This document shows, piece by piece, positions 1-10,269 of a DNA stretch of 64,000 bases. The position numbers and the translations under genes are program-made. The notes under the pieces are model-generated. The model did no database searches. It was not told where the DNA came from and was given only the letters and a program-made list of their open reading frames with translations. Position 1 is the first letter of the stretch. Each line of letters starts with the position of its first letter. The stretch spans positions 925,075-989,074 of the forward strand of contig MZZL01000406.1 of assembly GCA_002749535.1 (NCBI GenBank). Reading direction: 5' to 3'. The DNA comes from Apophysomyces variabilis (taxonomy: Eukaryota; Mucoromycota; Mucoromycetes; Mucorales; Mucoraceae).

Positions 1-2296
1 CTGTTTCTTCCACTTCATCGACTTTCCACAGAAATCTCGTTTTTTCGCTAGCACCCGCAGATTGATACAATGTAGATCGTTGAATTATATCGTTCGCTTC
101 TTTGCATACGATCCTCAGACAAACTAGGTTAATTTCTCTGGCTAATACTGCCTTAAATTCCGAAATGCTCTGGAGAGCAAGAGTGGTTTGTGACAGACAC
201 ACCATGATGCAGCCAGATTGATGGAGCGTAAAGTGCAGCGATGGTCTGGTAGAGATCTTGTCAGTAACAAGAATGGTGACCTATCTCCATAGTTTTACCC
301 TTTCATCAGTGTAATTGTCAAAGAAATTGCCAAATCACCAATACTTGGATATGTGTCGCAAAAGTCGCCAGTTTTTGGTAAATTCTGTTGCATCGTTTTA
401 TAATGCACAGCGATGTCAAGCCCGCTTTCACCGCAGAGAGGGTCAATGACTTCGTACACTACTTGTCGTACTCGATCAAATAATATCCAAAATCGGGACA
501 TAGTCAGTATAGGTGAAAGAACCGGTATCTCGCACAGCGATTCATGCGGATGTTGTTGGTGTGAAGGTGTCTTAGACGAAACGCTGACGTGTTGAAGCCG
601 CTTAGACGTGGATGATGCTGGTAGCCCATGGGTAGCTGAAACGGTCGCTGGTAATGCGGCTTCCAAAAGACGCCGTGCTTTTCGATTCGAAGATAAAATT
701 CGCGCCCTGCTTTTCCAAATATTTAGTCGATGTCGCTGTATTAGCAACAAGCGTAAAGCAAGGCATATAGCTTGTGCTGAGATTCTTTGAGTAGATGCAA
801 CATCAGTCGTCGGGCCGATGTACGACTCCTCAATTTTCTCCTGTATCTTTTGGATTGAGAGATCAACTTGTCCATCGATCGCTACAGTCACTTGATCGTC
901 GGCAATACAGACATTACTCCGTAGCGCCTGTGCCTCGGATAAAACCTGTAGACTGTCTCAGCAATCCAAATATCGGAAAGGCAGATAAGGATTCCTACCG
1001 CTGCAAAAAGCTCTGCATCAAAGACTGTAGCTTGCGCTCGTATTAGTTGCCTTTGTATATCATTGGTCGACTTTGTTGCCGTCGACAGAAACATTGTATC
1101 TTGAAATACATTTAAGTATTTGATCGTACAGATAAATCCATCTTCTTAGTCAGTACCTTTTGACGCTAGTTGCATCGCGTTATCCGGTTGGTCCCCAGCC
1201 ATACCCAGTATGTCTTCAGAACATGTGTCAAGATCCTGATCAAGTTGGCCTAGATGGTTCTTAGTTAACTTGACAACTATGTGTCGTGGTATGCTGTGTG
1301 GTAATGATAGGTGCATTTTGGGCCATGTCTTGCCATCCTGGCTATCTGTGGTTTGAGGGCGAGTCATCTCACCAAAAGAAATTTCGTTGAAATTGGAACC
1401 CACTGCTTAAGTGTAAGATGTATGTACACATACAACGCGGATCTTACCATCAGTGAACCCATATTGAACTAGAAATGCAGCGGGATTACCAGCACCGGCT
1501 GATGTCCCGCTACTCTGCATCAGCCAATTGTTGCGTCTCAGTTCCAAAGCTTCTTCCCAAAACGCTTGCTCCTCATCCACAATCTTTCTCAACGATGTAG
1601 CGCTGGTTTTCAGAAAGTCAGAGGCTGCTTTTTGCTGCTGACGTTTAAGACCAAGTGTCAGTTGTGCTGATTCTAACTGTGCCTTCGCCGTTGGTTTTGG
1701 CTTTGATACATAAGTCGTATTTAAAGATCCTGGTCGTATCACCAAGTCCTTAGATCCACTGCCTAACTTATTCTGTGTTGCAAGGATAGTGACGACATCC
1801 AACGCGACGTCGATCTCGCTTTTTGCATAGCTAGCGGAGGCAAATGAATAATTTGCGCGTGACATGTAGCTCTATCTTACAATAGTTTGTTGACAACCGA
1901 TTCCCTCAATTTTATCATGTCAAATCCGGGTGCTACTGGGGCCTGTGAATGTACTGATGCAGACTCGTCAACCTTTGACTGATCTTTAGCCGAGCTAATA
2001 TCTCCATTTTGCCGCCTCTCTTTCTGCGTTATCGATCTTTCCAAGGTTGATTCTGATATATCTTTCCAATCGCCTCTTTCAGTCCAAATTCGATCTACTG
2101 TCTGCATCAGTTTGTCAGCTAATGGCTGTTCACTACAGAACAATGAGAGTCGCCAATGAGCGCGTGCCCTTCGGTGCATACATGGTTGTTTTTACTCTTT
2201 ATATATTTCCTGACCAGAGTCAGTAATGTCGACTGATTTTTTTCCAATTGCAGGCTCGAGTGATAATTTTATTCGCTTGGCATTTGGCTCCATCAT
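1..2296 (-). CDS. MED17: Mediator complex subunit 17 (MED17/Srb4), C-terminus cut by window edge
   Basis: MED17 is the scaffold subunit of the Mediator head module, which links activators to RNA polymerase II in the nucleus. I assembled it from several minus-strand exons: 2296-2196, 2132-1881, 1830-1448, 1402-1157, 1099-999, and from 945 down to near 300. A last piece reads on to position 1. Recognisable blocks, in order, are PLADKLMQTVDRIWTERGDW, KSEIDVALDVVTILATQNK, LGLKRQQQKAASDF followed by ELRRNNWLMQ, GSNFNEISFGE, RAQATVFDAELFAA and ISTRPSLHFTLHQ; their order and spacing fit fungal MED17. The first four introns are short GT-AG introns that restore frame. The splice between roughly 350 and 280 is unresolved: the downstream frame opens after a GATAG acceptor, and I could not fix the donor. 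The start is the ATG at 2296, which gives a basic KRIKLSLEP N-terminus. The last residues lie outside the window. Confidence 0.85.
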
Positions 2297-2305
2297 TAAA
2301 TACAA

Positions 2306-2470
2306 TTAGTGTCCGCCTTTGAGTGCGTCTCGCAGAGAACATAGCTTTTGGAGGATACGCTTAACGTTTTGTACGGTCAGTGTGACCGGGTTTTCGATAT
2401 ATTCTGCAAGCTTCCTCACTTTTATCCATTTGTCCTAACTGCCACATTACTGCAAGAAGCTAACTCTTCG
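2306..2470 (-). other. coding-like fragment immediately upstream of MED17, with frame disruption
   Basis: On the minus strand a frame ending at the TAA at 2306 reads KLAEYIENPVTLTVQNVKRI and then LQKLCSLRDALKGGH. This is helix-like and protein-like. Just upstream, a different frame reads LLAVMWQLGQMDKSEEAC, preceded by an in-frame TAG. No intron of credible size joins the two frames. The stop lies only 10 nt before the MED17 start on the same strand. It may be the 3' end of a small real gene with a sequencing error, or a decayed gene. I do not recognise the family. Confidence 0.25.
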
Positions 2471-4217
2471 TAAGCTGAAAGTCTTCTTTACTAACTGATG
2501 TACAGCTGTATTGTTTAATGATCTTATCTCTGTTTACTTGACTAGTTACCTGCATTGGCTTCAAATCTGCTTCTGCTTGAATTCATCATTATCATCTTTG
2601 ATATTCAATATATTGGATTATTATGCAGAAACAGCTGGTAGCAAATACCTTCAAACGTAAACTTATGCCTTCCATTGTTACTTGAAACCTATCAAGATGC
2701 AACTAGTTTTCACCACCTGTTATAAACTTGTTCAGACTAATTCCATATCTCCATATGCTGATCAAGATATCATGGCTCACCTAAAGGAGGACGGCTGCCT
2801 TTGGCCTGACGAACAACAGATCGAGAATATCTTAGCTACTGCTACAGTAAATTATTAACATGGTTAAGAAGTAGGACAATGATGGTTCTTTATAGCTCAT
2901 TGTACTGATCAATACATAATACGAAACCATGTATTTGCATTGCTGTAAGAATTGTATAGTACTACAGCAAACTAGCCAAACAATGCTACTCTTCCCATAC
3001 ATCGTGCTTTTCTTTATTGATTTCTTAAGAGCATCGTACTAAAGATCACGCGCTTTCGTTACCAAGTTCCATTACTTCGTTGTCTTCGCAGTACCCGTGA
3101 TTTTTTAAGACACGTGCCCTATGTTAAAAAGGAAGAAATTGCTTCGCTGTTCACAAATAGTGCCTCGCAAAAAAAGAAAAAAAAAAAGAAAAAAAATGAA
3201 ACAGAAAGAAAGAAAGAAGAATTAAAGAACTCACACCCTGCCGAAGGAAAACGGGAGTCCGCCAATTGAATTAAAATTACATCCACTTGAACGTAACCGT
3301 AGTTCTCGATTTGTGAATTATTCCCTCGGATACGAGTCGTTCGTGACGATAGGAACATCAATCACTATTACACATAGCTTATAAAGTCGATTATTTGGAG
3401 TGAACTAACAATAGCCGTTGAAGGAAACTGGGTGACCAATGTATGAAACGAGAATTTGTCGAAATATTGCTTACCTATCTTACTATAAGCACACTCATTC
3501 AGTAACCATCTAACATGTCGTTATAGTAGCTTTGAATAAGAAGCTTGACCTTGATACAATGATTATCGCATGCAAAGAATGTATTTACAGTGAGTGATCA
3601 GGAAAAGAAAACATGGGCCATCTTTGAAAACTCAACACAGTTACATAGTGGGATGGTTCGAGCTTGATGATAATGATCGCCAGTCTATTGAAGCACAATC
3701 AAACAATACTGACCGTTGAACTAGTGGGCGATACTAGTCCCCAGACCCATGTGGTTGTCCCACCCATTATATTAACTTTGAACATGTGGGTGAAACTAAC
3801 GCTTTTGTGCAACCTCAACATCTGTTTAATAACAATTGATACCATCAGCAGTTCCCACGTCAAGGCACCAGTGAATTTGGCTAGTAGTTGAACACCTCAT
3901 AATTACCAATGCCATATTAACGCTTATGTTGGTTTCTAACATACTTAGGACGTAGCAAGGGAAAGAAGAAGAACCGTGCATTCGCGCTGTGACAGTTTAA
4001 GCATAAAGCGGACCTTTGCTCTTATGAAAACTTGAATTTTATTGTATTTATTCCCGGGTCCTAATTAGATCATATCCGCGTTTATAAGTTTACAATAGCT
4101 TTGTTACAGAGCCAGAAGAGAACAATAGACTTTTAATTTAAAACTTAAAAGTACCGCCATTCGGACCATTCAGTACAAAGAGTAACCTGAACCAATACAC
4201 GAGTTTCTCCCTCCTGA
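2471..4217. other. intergenic region without a confident gene
   Basis: I see no gene I can name here. A 53-residue plus-strand ORF (2697-2858), beginning MQLVFTTCYKLVQTN and ending QQIENILATATVNY, is the only protein-like piece and has no family I recognise. A purine-rich simple-repeat tract lies at 3168-3221. The rest is AT-rich, with stops in all frames. Confidence 0.5.
3168..3221. repeat. purine-rich (GAAA)n-like simple repeat
   Basis: The plus strand is almost entirely A with interspersed G, ending in several tandem GAAA units. It produces a spurious poly-Phe ORF on the opposite strand. Confidence 0.8.
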
Positions 4218-4569
4218 CTAGGCACCCAGTTCGTCGTAAAACCATATATGAATATATGAGCAATGTTGTCTTTCAATCAACATCTCCCATGTGACGCTTC
4301 CTCCAGATGATCCCATTGGGAACCTTGATATATCCCATTGTTCATGCGGATTTGGAAATCGTACAGATGCAGATTGTATGCTCACTTTCAGATGATCTGC
4401 TTGAAATTCACACATCAGTCGAGGCATCCTCTTCCCCCTAGACTTCAACACAAGAATTAATCCAAGGGACAAGGGATAATTAACAAATATGATTTACTGA
4501 ACATATCTTTAATCTGTCACGTACGTATTCGTATACTTGCACTTCTTTCAATTGCTTCCGTTGGTCCAT
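4218..4569 (-). CDS. small uncharacterised protein (89 aa, two exons)
   Basis: Exon 1 (4569-4525) starts MDQRKQLKEVQVYEY. An 82-nt intron (GTACGT...GAAG, 4524-4443) joins in phase 0 to exon 2 (4442-4218), which begins SRGKRMPRLMCEFQADHL and ends IHIWFYDELGA before a stop. The joined protein has normal composition, with no membrane segment or signal peptide that I can see. I do not recognise the family. It sits head-to-head with the membrane-protein gene at 4623, only 53 bp apart, so the two probably share a promoter region. The acceptor ends AAG rather than CAG or TAG, which lowers confidence in the exact junction. Confidence 0.5.
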
Positions 4570-4622
4570 GTTACACGCCCTACTGTTCAATCGTCGATCA
4601 TCTTACATCTAACCATTGCGCT

Positions 4623-5402
4623 TTGTCATACATAAACACACGGTCTTATATTTCTATGCATACACATCTTCCAAGCATGCAGAACGAGTATTGTTTATCG
4701 GAAAAGGATCAGCATAAAAGTCCGGAAGTACGTCCTAGTATAAACGACAACTCGACCAGTAAGTATGTTGATTGCATGACAATTTCTGAGTCACCCGCAG
4801 CGCCTGACAATGACGCGGGAACGGAACGGCTATCGGATGTTGGCCCAGGAAATGCACGTGTTGCAGTTTCGTATCCATCACAAGCCAAGATTTCACCCAA
4901 ATCTCGGAGTATTCCAAGATCACCACGGATGCGAGCGCTAGCTACGATACTAAATATGAGTCGTTGCGATGGCGATAGTATCAAGGAAATACCTATGGAT
5001 GATGGAGAGAGTTCTTTTCGTGATGTCCAAACCAATGAATCTAATTTGACCAATTTCTCGAGCCAGACCCTAGTGGAGAATAAATGCATCCAATCTGCAG
5101 GTGGGCTCAGCCGTACAAACACAGACTCGCTCTTGTCCGTTTTATCGGCACCGTCCAAGCTAAATCGATCAGCCGCACAGCAGTATCTGTTTACATCCTC
5201 CTCGGCTTGTGTCGGATCATTACCGAGTCGATATGAACTGGTAAAGAATTCACATTTCAACACCAAAATCAAAGCAAAGCCTTCAAGAAGAGGTGTGTGC
5301 AACACATTAACGATCATCATTGTAATCGGTGCAATTTTATTTTTATTTGCTGGTTACCCCCTTTCTCTTTATATTACAAAGCAAATACCATCTTCGTCCT
5401 AA
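4623..5402 (+). CDS. predicted tail-anchored membrane protein, possibly a truncated SKN1/KRE6-type N-terminus
   Basis: The frame is open for 259 codons. The 4623 codon is TTG, so the real start is probably the ATG at 4656 (MHTHLPSMQNEY) or 4677. About 220 residues are hydrophilic and Ser-rich, with a basic stretch (SPKSRSIPRSPRMR). A single hydrophobic helix (LTIIIVIGAILFLFAGYPLS) then lies about 15 residues from the C-terminus, directly after a basic SRRG motif, so the long N-terminus should be cytosolic. The helix ending FAGYPL and the basic segment before it resemble the cytosolic tail and membrane anchor of fungal SKN1/KRE6 beta-glucan-synthesis proteins. Those proteins continue into a lumenal GH16 domain, and none is encoded in the next 1.2 kb. 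It is therefore either an unrelated tail-anchored protein or a family member that lost its enzyme domain. Confidence 0.6.
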   Translation: MSYINTRSYISMHTHLPSMQNEYCLSEKDQHKSPEVRPSINDNSTSKYVDCMTISESPAAPDNDAGTERLSDVGPGNARVAVSYPSQAKISPKSRSIPRSPRMRALATILNMSRCDGDSIKEIPMDDGESSFRDVQTNESNLTNFSSQTLVENKCIQSAGGLSRTNTDSLLSVLSAPSKLNRSAAQQYLFTSSSACVGSLPSRYELVKNSHFNTKIKAKPSRRGVCNTLTIIIVIGAILFLFAGYPLSLYITKQIPSSS

Positions 5403-6618
5403 GCATTAAAATGGAATACATACATTTACATGAACTTTCAAACATACTAGGAGTTGAACATCTCACAACGATACACTGATCGCTTTCAAACACAAAATTT
5501 TTTTTGTTGAAACGAAAGGGGTTATTATTCAACGTCTAAAAAGGAAGAAACGAAACTCAAACAGAAACTTATCATCGTTTTGCAGTAACTTGTCCTGTTT
5601 GACGGATTTGCCATATATTGCAATGTTCTATGTACTCTTGTGTAAACATCAATTTGTGGGATGGTTTCAAGAGGAAAAAAGCAATTAACGCTGCTCACTG
5701 AACACAGCATATCATGTCACGCTTTGTTCCCTCCTTAATTTCTTTATTCCCGCTGCATGATACTAAAGGTGGCGTTCACATACACACAATTGATTATCCT
5801 ATCCCACTGCTTCTCAACAGGAGAAGTCATAAACAACTGTTCTTTTCATGCACCTAGCTCCGTCCACATGCAAAACAAAACAGTTGTGTATCCTGGTACT
5901 ACTGCTTGAAGCTCAAAGCCCAAACCGTTAGAACGGGGAACCGCCTATTTTAAAAATAAAGTTTTTATTCTCTAACAAGTCCTAACCTTGTTTTTGTTGA
6001 ATGGATGAAGAGGGATATCGCCGACTTACCCATACTTGGATCGTAACAATTTATTTCATTTATGCATAGCCCATGAGACTAGCTATGACATTCGTCGAAG
6101 CAATGGAGGGTGTAGGAGGGAGACGGCTAGCTGATTCTTTTCTCGGCAGTCCACCAATACGTACGCAATAGCATGGCCAAGGTCATATGTGCAGACTAGA
6201 TGTCAGTGTAGCACTCGGAAGATAACCGAAGTCTGAGACTGAAGTAAACAGGAAGTTGATTCCACAAGGTAGCACGGTCAAACAATAAGTCGTAGCACCA
6301 AAATAGTCTTGTTTTTCTTGTCGGAAACATCGGTAATGGCTTCCCGGGCTAGAGGAATACACACATCTTGTTTTTGAGTTTCCCTTTTTGACCATTTGTC
6401 AAACTGGCCGTCGGAGCAGCTTCGTTCTCTTGCCGATCGTTAAACTGTCCCCCCTTTTCCCTTGACATATAAGCCCGCGATTCAGCACCAAGGTTCTTTC
6501 TTTTTACTTCTTTTACCTCCAAACATCCTATCCTTGAAACCTCCTTGTTTCAAACAAACTTTTATATAAACCAACTTGTTATATCCATTCTTTTGCCTGT
6601 TTCTCTTTTTTTTATTTA
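5403..6618. other. intergenic region, promoter of the 6619 gene
   Basis: No coding sequence is recognised. The last 200 bases become pyrimidine-rich and contain a TATA element at 6468, as expected for a promoter and leader. Confidence 0.5.
6468..6473 (+). promoter_or_regulatory. TATA box-like element (TATAAG)
   Basis: The element lies about 150 bases upstream of the ATG at 6619 and is followed by a CT-rich stretch typical of fungal transcription start regions. The position is plausible but not proven. Confidence 0.4.
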
Positions 6619-7473
6619 ATGGCCGTCGATTTCCTTGCAAGCGATATTGTCTTTCCATCCGATAGCGATGAACCAAAGCTGTCAGCGGGTCCTCACACAA
6701 AACTACCTGAGCCTGTCGATTGGTCATTACATGATTATTACAGCACAGTGCTTGAAAAGTCCTTTACGCCTATTCAGTCTCTAACCGATCTATGTAAACT
6801 GGAGCCTGTGATGGACGGTCTTGCCGACGAAAAAACCGCGTGGAAGTGCCCGCCTTTGTTTACGCACAAACAAGACGATCAGGCTCTAATCCTGCTTTTG
6901 TCAAATACACTTAAGCAATCCTCATTGCCACCCGTTTCCCAGCAACAAGATTTACGTGCAGCACTGCGAGGTGCGCTGGAGATGGTAGAAAACGACATGC
7001 AACATAACATGCAAGACAACCTCACTCCTATTCGTGAACAACAACAACAACAACAACAGCAACAAATGCCAATGCAAGAAAAAGCGTGGAGCTGGAAGGA
7101 TGATTTGTTCCAGACATCTTTCGGTCTGAGTGGAGAACAAAACGGTCTGGTTTTTGCAGACAACCGAATGACTTCTGCCTACCAGCCAATTTCCGATAAT
7201 CCAGTTTTATTGGATTCCAATACCACATCCCGCCTTAGCTCTGAAATCCACGATGAGTATGCACATACACTATCACTCGGTATGGCTTTTGAGCCTGTGT
7301 CTCCAACGGTTGTCGGAAGTGAAGAGTCAACGACATCAGAGAAACCAGCCATAAAATCTAAACCATGGTTACATTTCTTGCATAAGTTCAAGAAGAACAT
7401 GACACGACCATTCAAAAAGTCCGAAGCGCTTTCCTCGCAGCGTCGCTTTGGACGACTTTTCAAGGCCCATTAA
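6619..7473 (+). CDS. uncharacterised glutamine-rich protein (284 aa)
   Basis: This is a single open exon starting at MAVDFLASDIVF. The N-terminal half is acidic to neutral. A Gln tract encoded by a CAA/CAG repeat occupies roughly residues 140-149, and the C-terminal 50 residues are strongly basic (KPWLHFLHKFKKNMTRPFKK, ending RRFGRLFKAH). No catalytic or DNA-binding domain is recognised. Preceding TATA and CT-rich sequences support a real, probably well-transcribed gene. The basic tail could bind nucleic acid or membranes, but this is a guess from charge only. It is probably a lineage-restricted protein. Confidence 0.7.
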   Translation: MAVDFLASDIVFPSDSDEPKLSAGPHTKLPEPVDWSLHDYYSTVLEKSFTPIQSLTDLCKLEPVMDGLADEKTAWKCPPLFTHKQDDQALILLLSNTLKQSSLPPVSQQQDLRAALRGALEMVENDMQHNMQDNLTPIREQQQQQQQQQMPMQEKAWSWKDDLFQTSFGLSGEQNGLVFADNRMTSAYQPISDNPVLLDSNTTSRLSSEIHDEYAHTLSLGMAFEPVSPTVVGSEESTTSEKPAIKSKPWLHFLHKFKKNMTRPFKKSEALSSQRRFGRLFKAH

Positions 7474-10269
7474 GCACCAGCATCACTTATTCATCATGTA
7501 TATAACCATCGCTTTCACCATTCCCACAAAAAAAATCCCCCTATTTTTTTATATGTACATAAGGCACATATTTGATTTCTTTCCGCTGCATATGTCTCTC
7601 AAGCAGGCTTTGCGTTTCCATGTGCTTTTTCTTCCTGGATAAGAACTCATGATTAGTGCCATTTTGACCTACGACAAAAAAAAATTCTCATTCGTTGAAA
7701 AAAAAAAGAGCTTTTTTGTAATCAATCCATTATTATTCTTAGTACTTTGTTTGAATCAACAATCAATAAACAAATAAAACAATTTTCTCTGAGCCGCATA
7801 ATGAGAAAATAATCAATGCTGTAAGACGGAAGGCTCGGATAGTCGTATCCGAGGTGTAATCCAAAATGCGTATGTAAATGTAGTTGTGCTGTCCATTCCT
7901 CGAGCTACCTTGGCAGAGGTTTTAAGAATCGCTGTGTAATTGAAATTATATTATATTATCTGTGTTATCAGCCTGGTAGCGTTTAGTGCAGCAAAATATC
8001 GAAAGAAATAAAAGGCAGCCTGGACTGTTGATCGGCTTGTTCTCTTGGTCCCAGCGCCTATTGCCTTCAAGTACCTCCCACAGTATCTGTGTTGGACACC
8101 GGAAGACTTAACTTTGAACGCATGTAAAGCAATATGCAGCCTACTCCTGTAATATCTACTTTTTCGCAGGAACTGTATAGAATGCAGACTCTATCACGCG
8201 CTGCTTGCAGCAAATACATAATGCGCAAAACTACCACTAACCATGTACATGTTTATTACGGCACACTATTGTTTTGCTATGCTAAACCAATCCACTAGCT
8301 GAGAAGCCAAGTTTATACTATCTCTATGGCCATTCTTTCCTTAAAAAGCTCACTCATCGTCATCGACTTTGACTTTCGGTGATCACACCTTTTTGGACAA
8401 TGATGCAACTGGCACAGCGTGTGTGACTTACCATACTATTTGGATGAACGACAAATGTGTGGTTTCTCACGCAGTCAAGCTCTTCGCGACATCATGGAAA
8501 AACCGCTGTATCCCTGCCGTTGTATACATCGTAGGATCTCTATAAACTACTCGTTATGCTTGGTAGCAATGAAAGCAATTTGAACCATTTAAAAACACGA
8601 AAAGTAAACCGTGCTATACATGGATCACTTAGCATGTAGCTACAAACTCTTCCTACAGCATCATATCGATTGTGAAGAATCTGGATATAGAAGAGGTTTT
8701 GTACACTAATGACAGAAATTTTGAACTCTGGCAACTATAGCGGAGGTAAATTGATTTACTTTAACACTCACCTTCTTGGGAACATCAGTCCGCTTTTCTA
8801 ATTATTTTTAAATTCGGTAGCAAAGTACGACGTCATGTTTATCCTAACAAGCATTTACGGAAGGCGTCTTATTTCTGGCATACCTTCCGGGTCCTGATTC
8901 GCAAGGTTAAAATGACCGTTAACAAACATACATACTGACATGAAAGGTCTGTACAACACTCACACGTAGTTTTGTCACTAATCCTCCATAACTTGATTGC
9001 TTGTAGCTAAAAGTGCAGTATTAACAAAGCATGCTTATCCTTCAATAGCATTTACTCAGTTTGTACGCTGAGGAATTTCATCTGTAATGATCCGGCTTTA
9101 CTGGCGTTGAAACAAATCGTGACAAATCTCCTACTTTCGGAGCATGAGATTTTAGATACTAGTAGCCTTTCTTGGAGTTATCTGTTTTTACAAGCTTTTA
9201 AACATTGCCTTCCATCTGTTTGGAGATATTTCGTCCCAAGTCATAGGGAAAAGTTACTCTAGTTGAATACACATCTTGCGTCAACGCAATCATTGAAGTA
9301 TGTACTGGCTTACGATGTATATCTCTTCAAGACAATTCCTTTATGCTATCATCTAGAGTTGAGTCTTACTTTTTTATGTCATTCATTGACACGAAGGAAA
9401 TTGCTGTTTTCTCTTTCTTCATTGCCTGCATGTATGTCATGCTATAAGACTGCCATAATAATAAAGTGCCCAAGGTTTCCCCATCAATAATTCTGGTTTT
9501 CTGTTCGATGATGGGTTATTTACACGGAAGGGACAACTTCCATTGTACTGTATTCCTCTGTTATCTATCAACATGCCTCTGTATGCTCTTCATTTTATTG
9601 TAGGTACAGAATGACTAGTGTCTTCTTTTTCAATCATTCACTCTGCATGACCTTCCTTGGTTGTGGAGCAGCTGCCTGTGCTTTTTTTTGAGCAAATGAA
9701 GAATGTCATCTAGTTACATACATTTTTGATTTCCACCAGGACGTGTCGGTAAACAAGTGCGGCTACGGTCCTTACCGTTAGGTAGACAAACCCTTCAGAG
9801 CAAATAGTAGAGTGGATTATGCTTCTTCTGATGACAAATACAAGAATAGCTACGTTATCATGAATAGATCTGCTGAATTGTTGCATTCTGCGTATGTAAG
9901 CAGATCTGAAAACCTCGTTGTCATGGGATGGAACTTCATTTAATTTTAACTAAAGAATCATCTCTCCAAACTGAGAAATACGTTTACATTAATTAACACT
10001 TTTATAGGTTCTATACATCAATTTCCCTCTGATTTAAAATATCCTGCATCGACGGAAAAGTGGAAGTTGTGTGTACTGAACATGTCTTTCTGGGCAATTT
10101 ATATACAGGTTTGCCTTGGTACACAACGCATAGCACTACAGTATTGATAAATTCCCTAATGAAATCTATCCAGTAGCCATTGTTTGCTCTTTTAAAAGAG
10201 CGACGTTTTACGCCCAATGCCGGGGTAGTCTTCTCCTGTGCGTCTTTGCTCCTTGATCGATCAAAAAGC
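7474..10269. other. 2.8-kb gene-poor region
   Basis: I find no supported gene. The first 300 bases are A/T-rich and fit the 3' UTR of the gene ending at 7473. A short plus-strand stretch near 8326 reads MAILSLKSSLIVIDFDF and hits a stop; it faintly recalls a HAD-phosphatase motif I but is not followed by a consistent frame. No tRNA and no transposon ends were seen. Confidence 0.5.

Noticed and set aside
4709..5320. 203-codon ORF antisense to the membrane-protein gene
   Set aside because: Shadow of the plus-strand coding frame; the plus-strand product has the coherent basic-then-hydrophobic topology.
8326..8520. HAD-phosphatase-like words (LIVIDFDF; later FSRSQALRDIMEKPLYP)
   Set aside because: The two pieces are in different frames with stops between them and no splice sites joining them convincingly; most likely chance.
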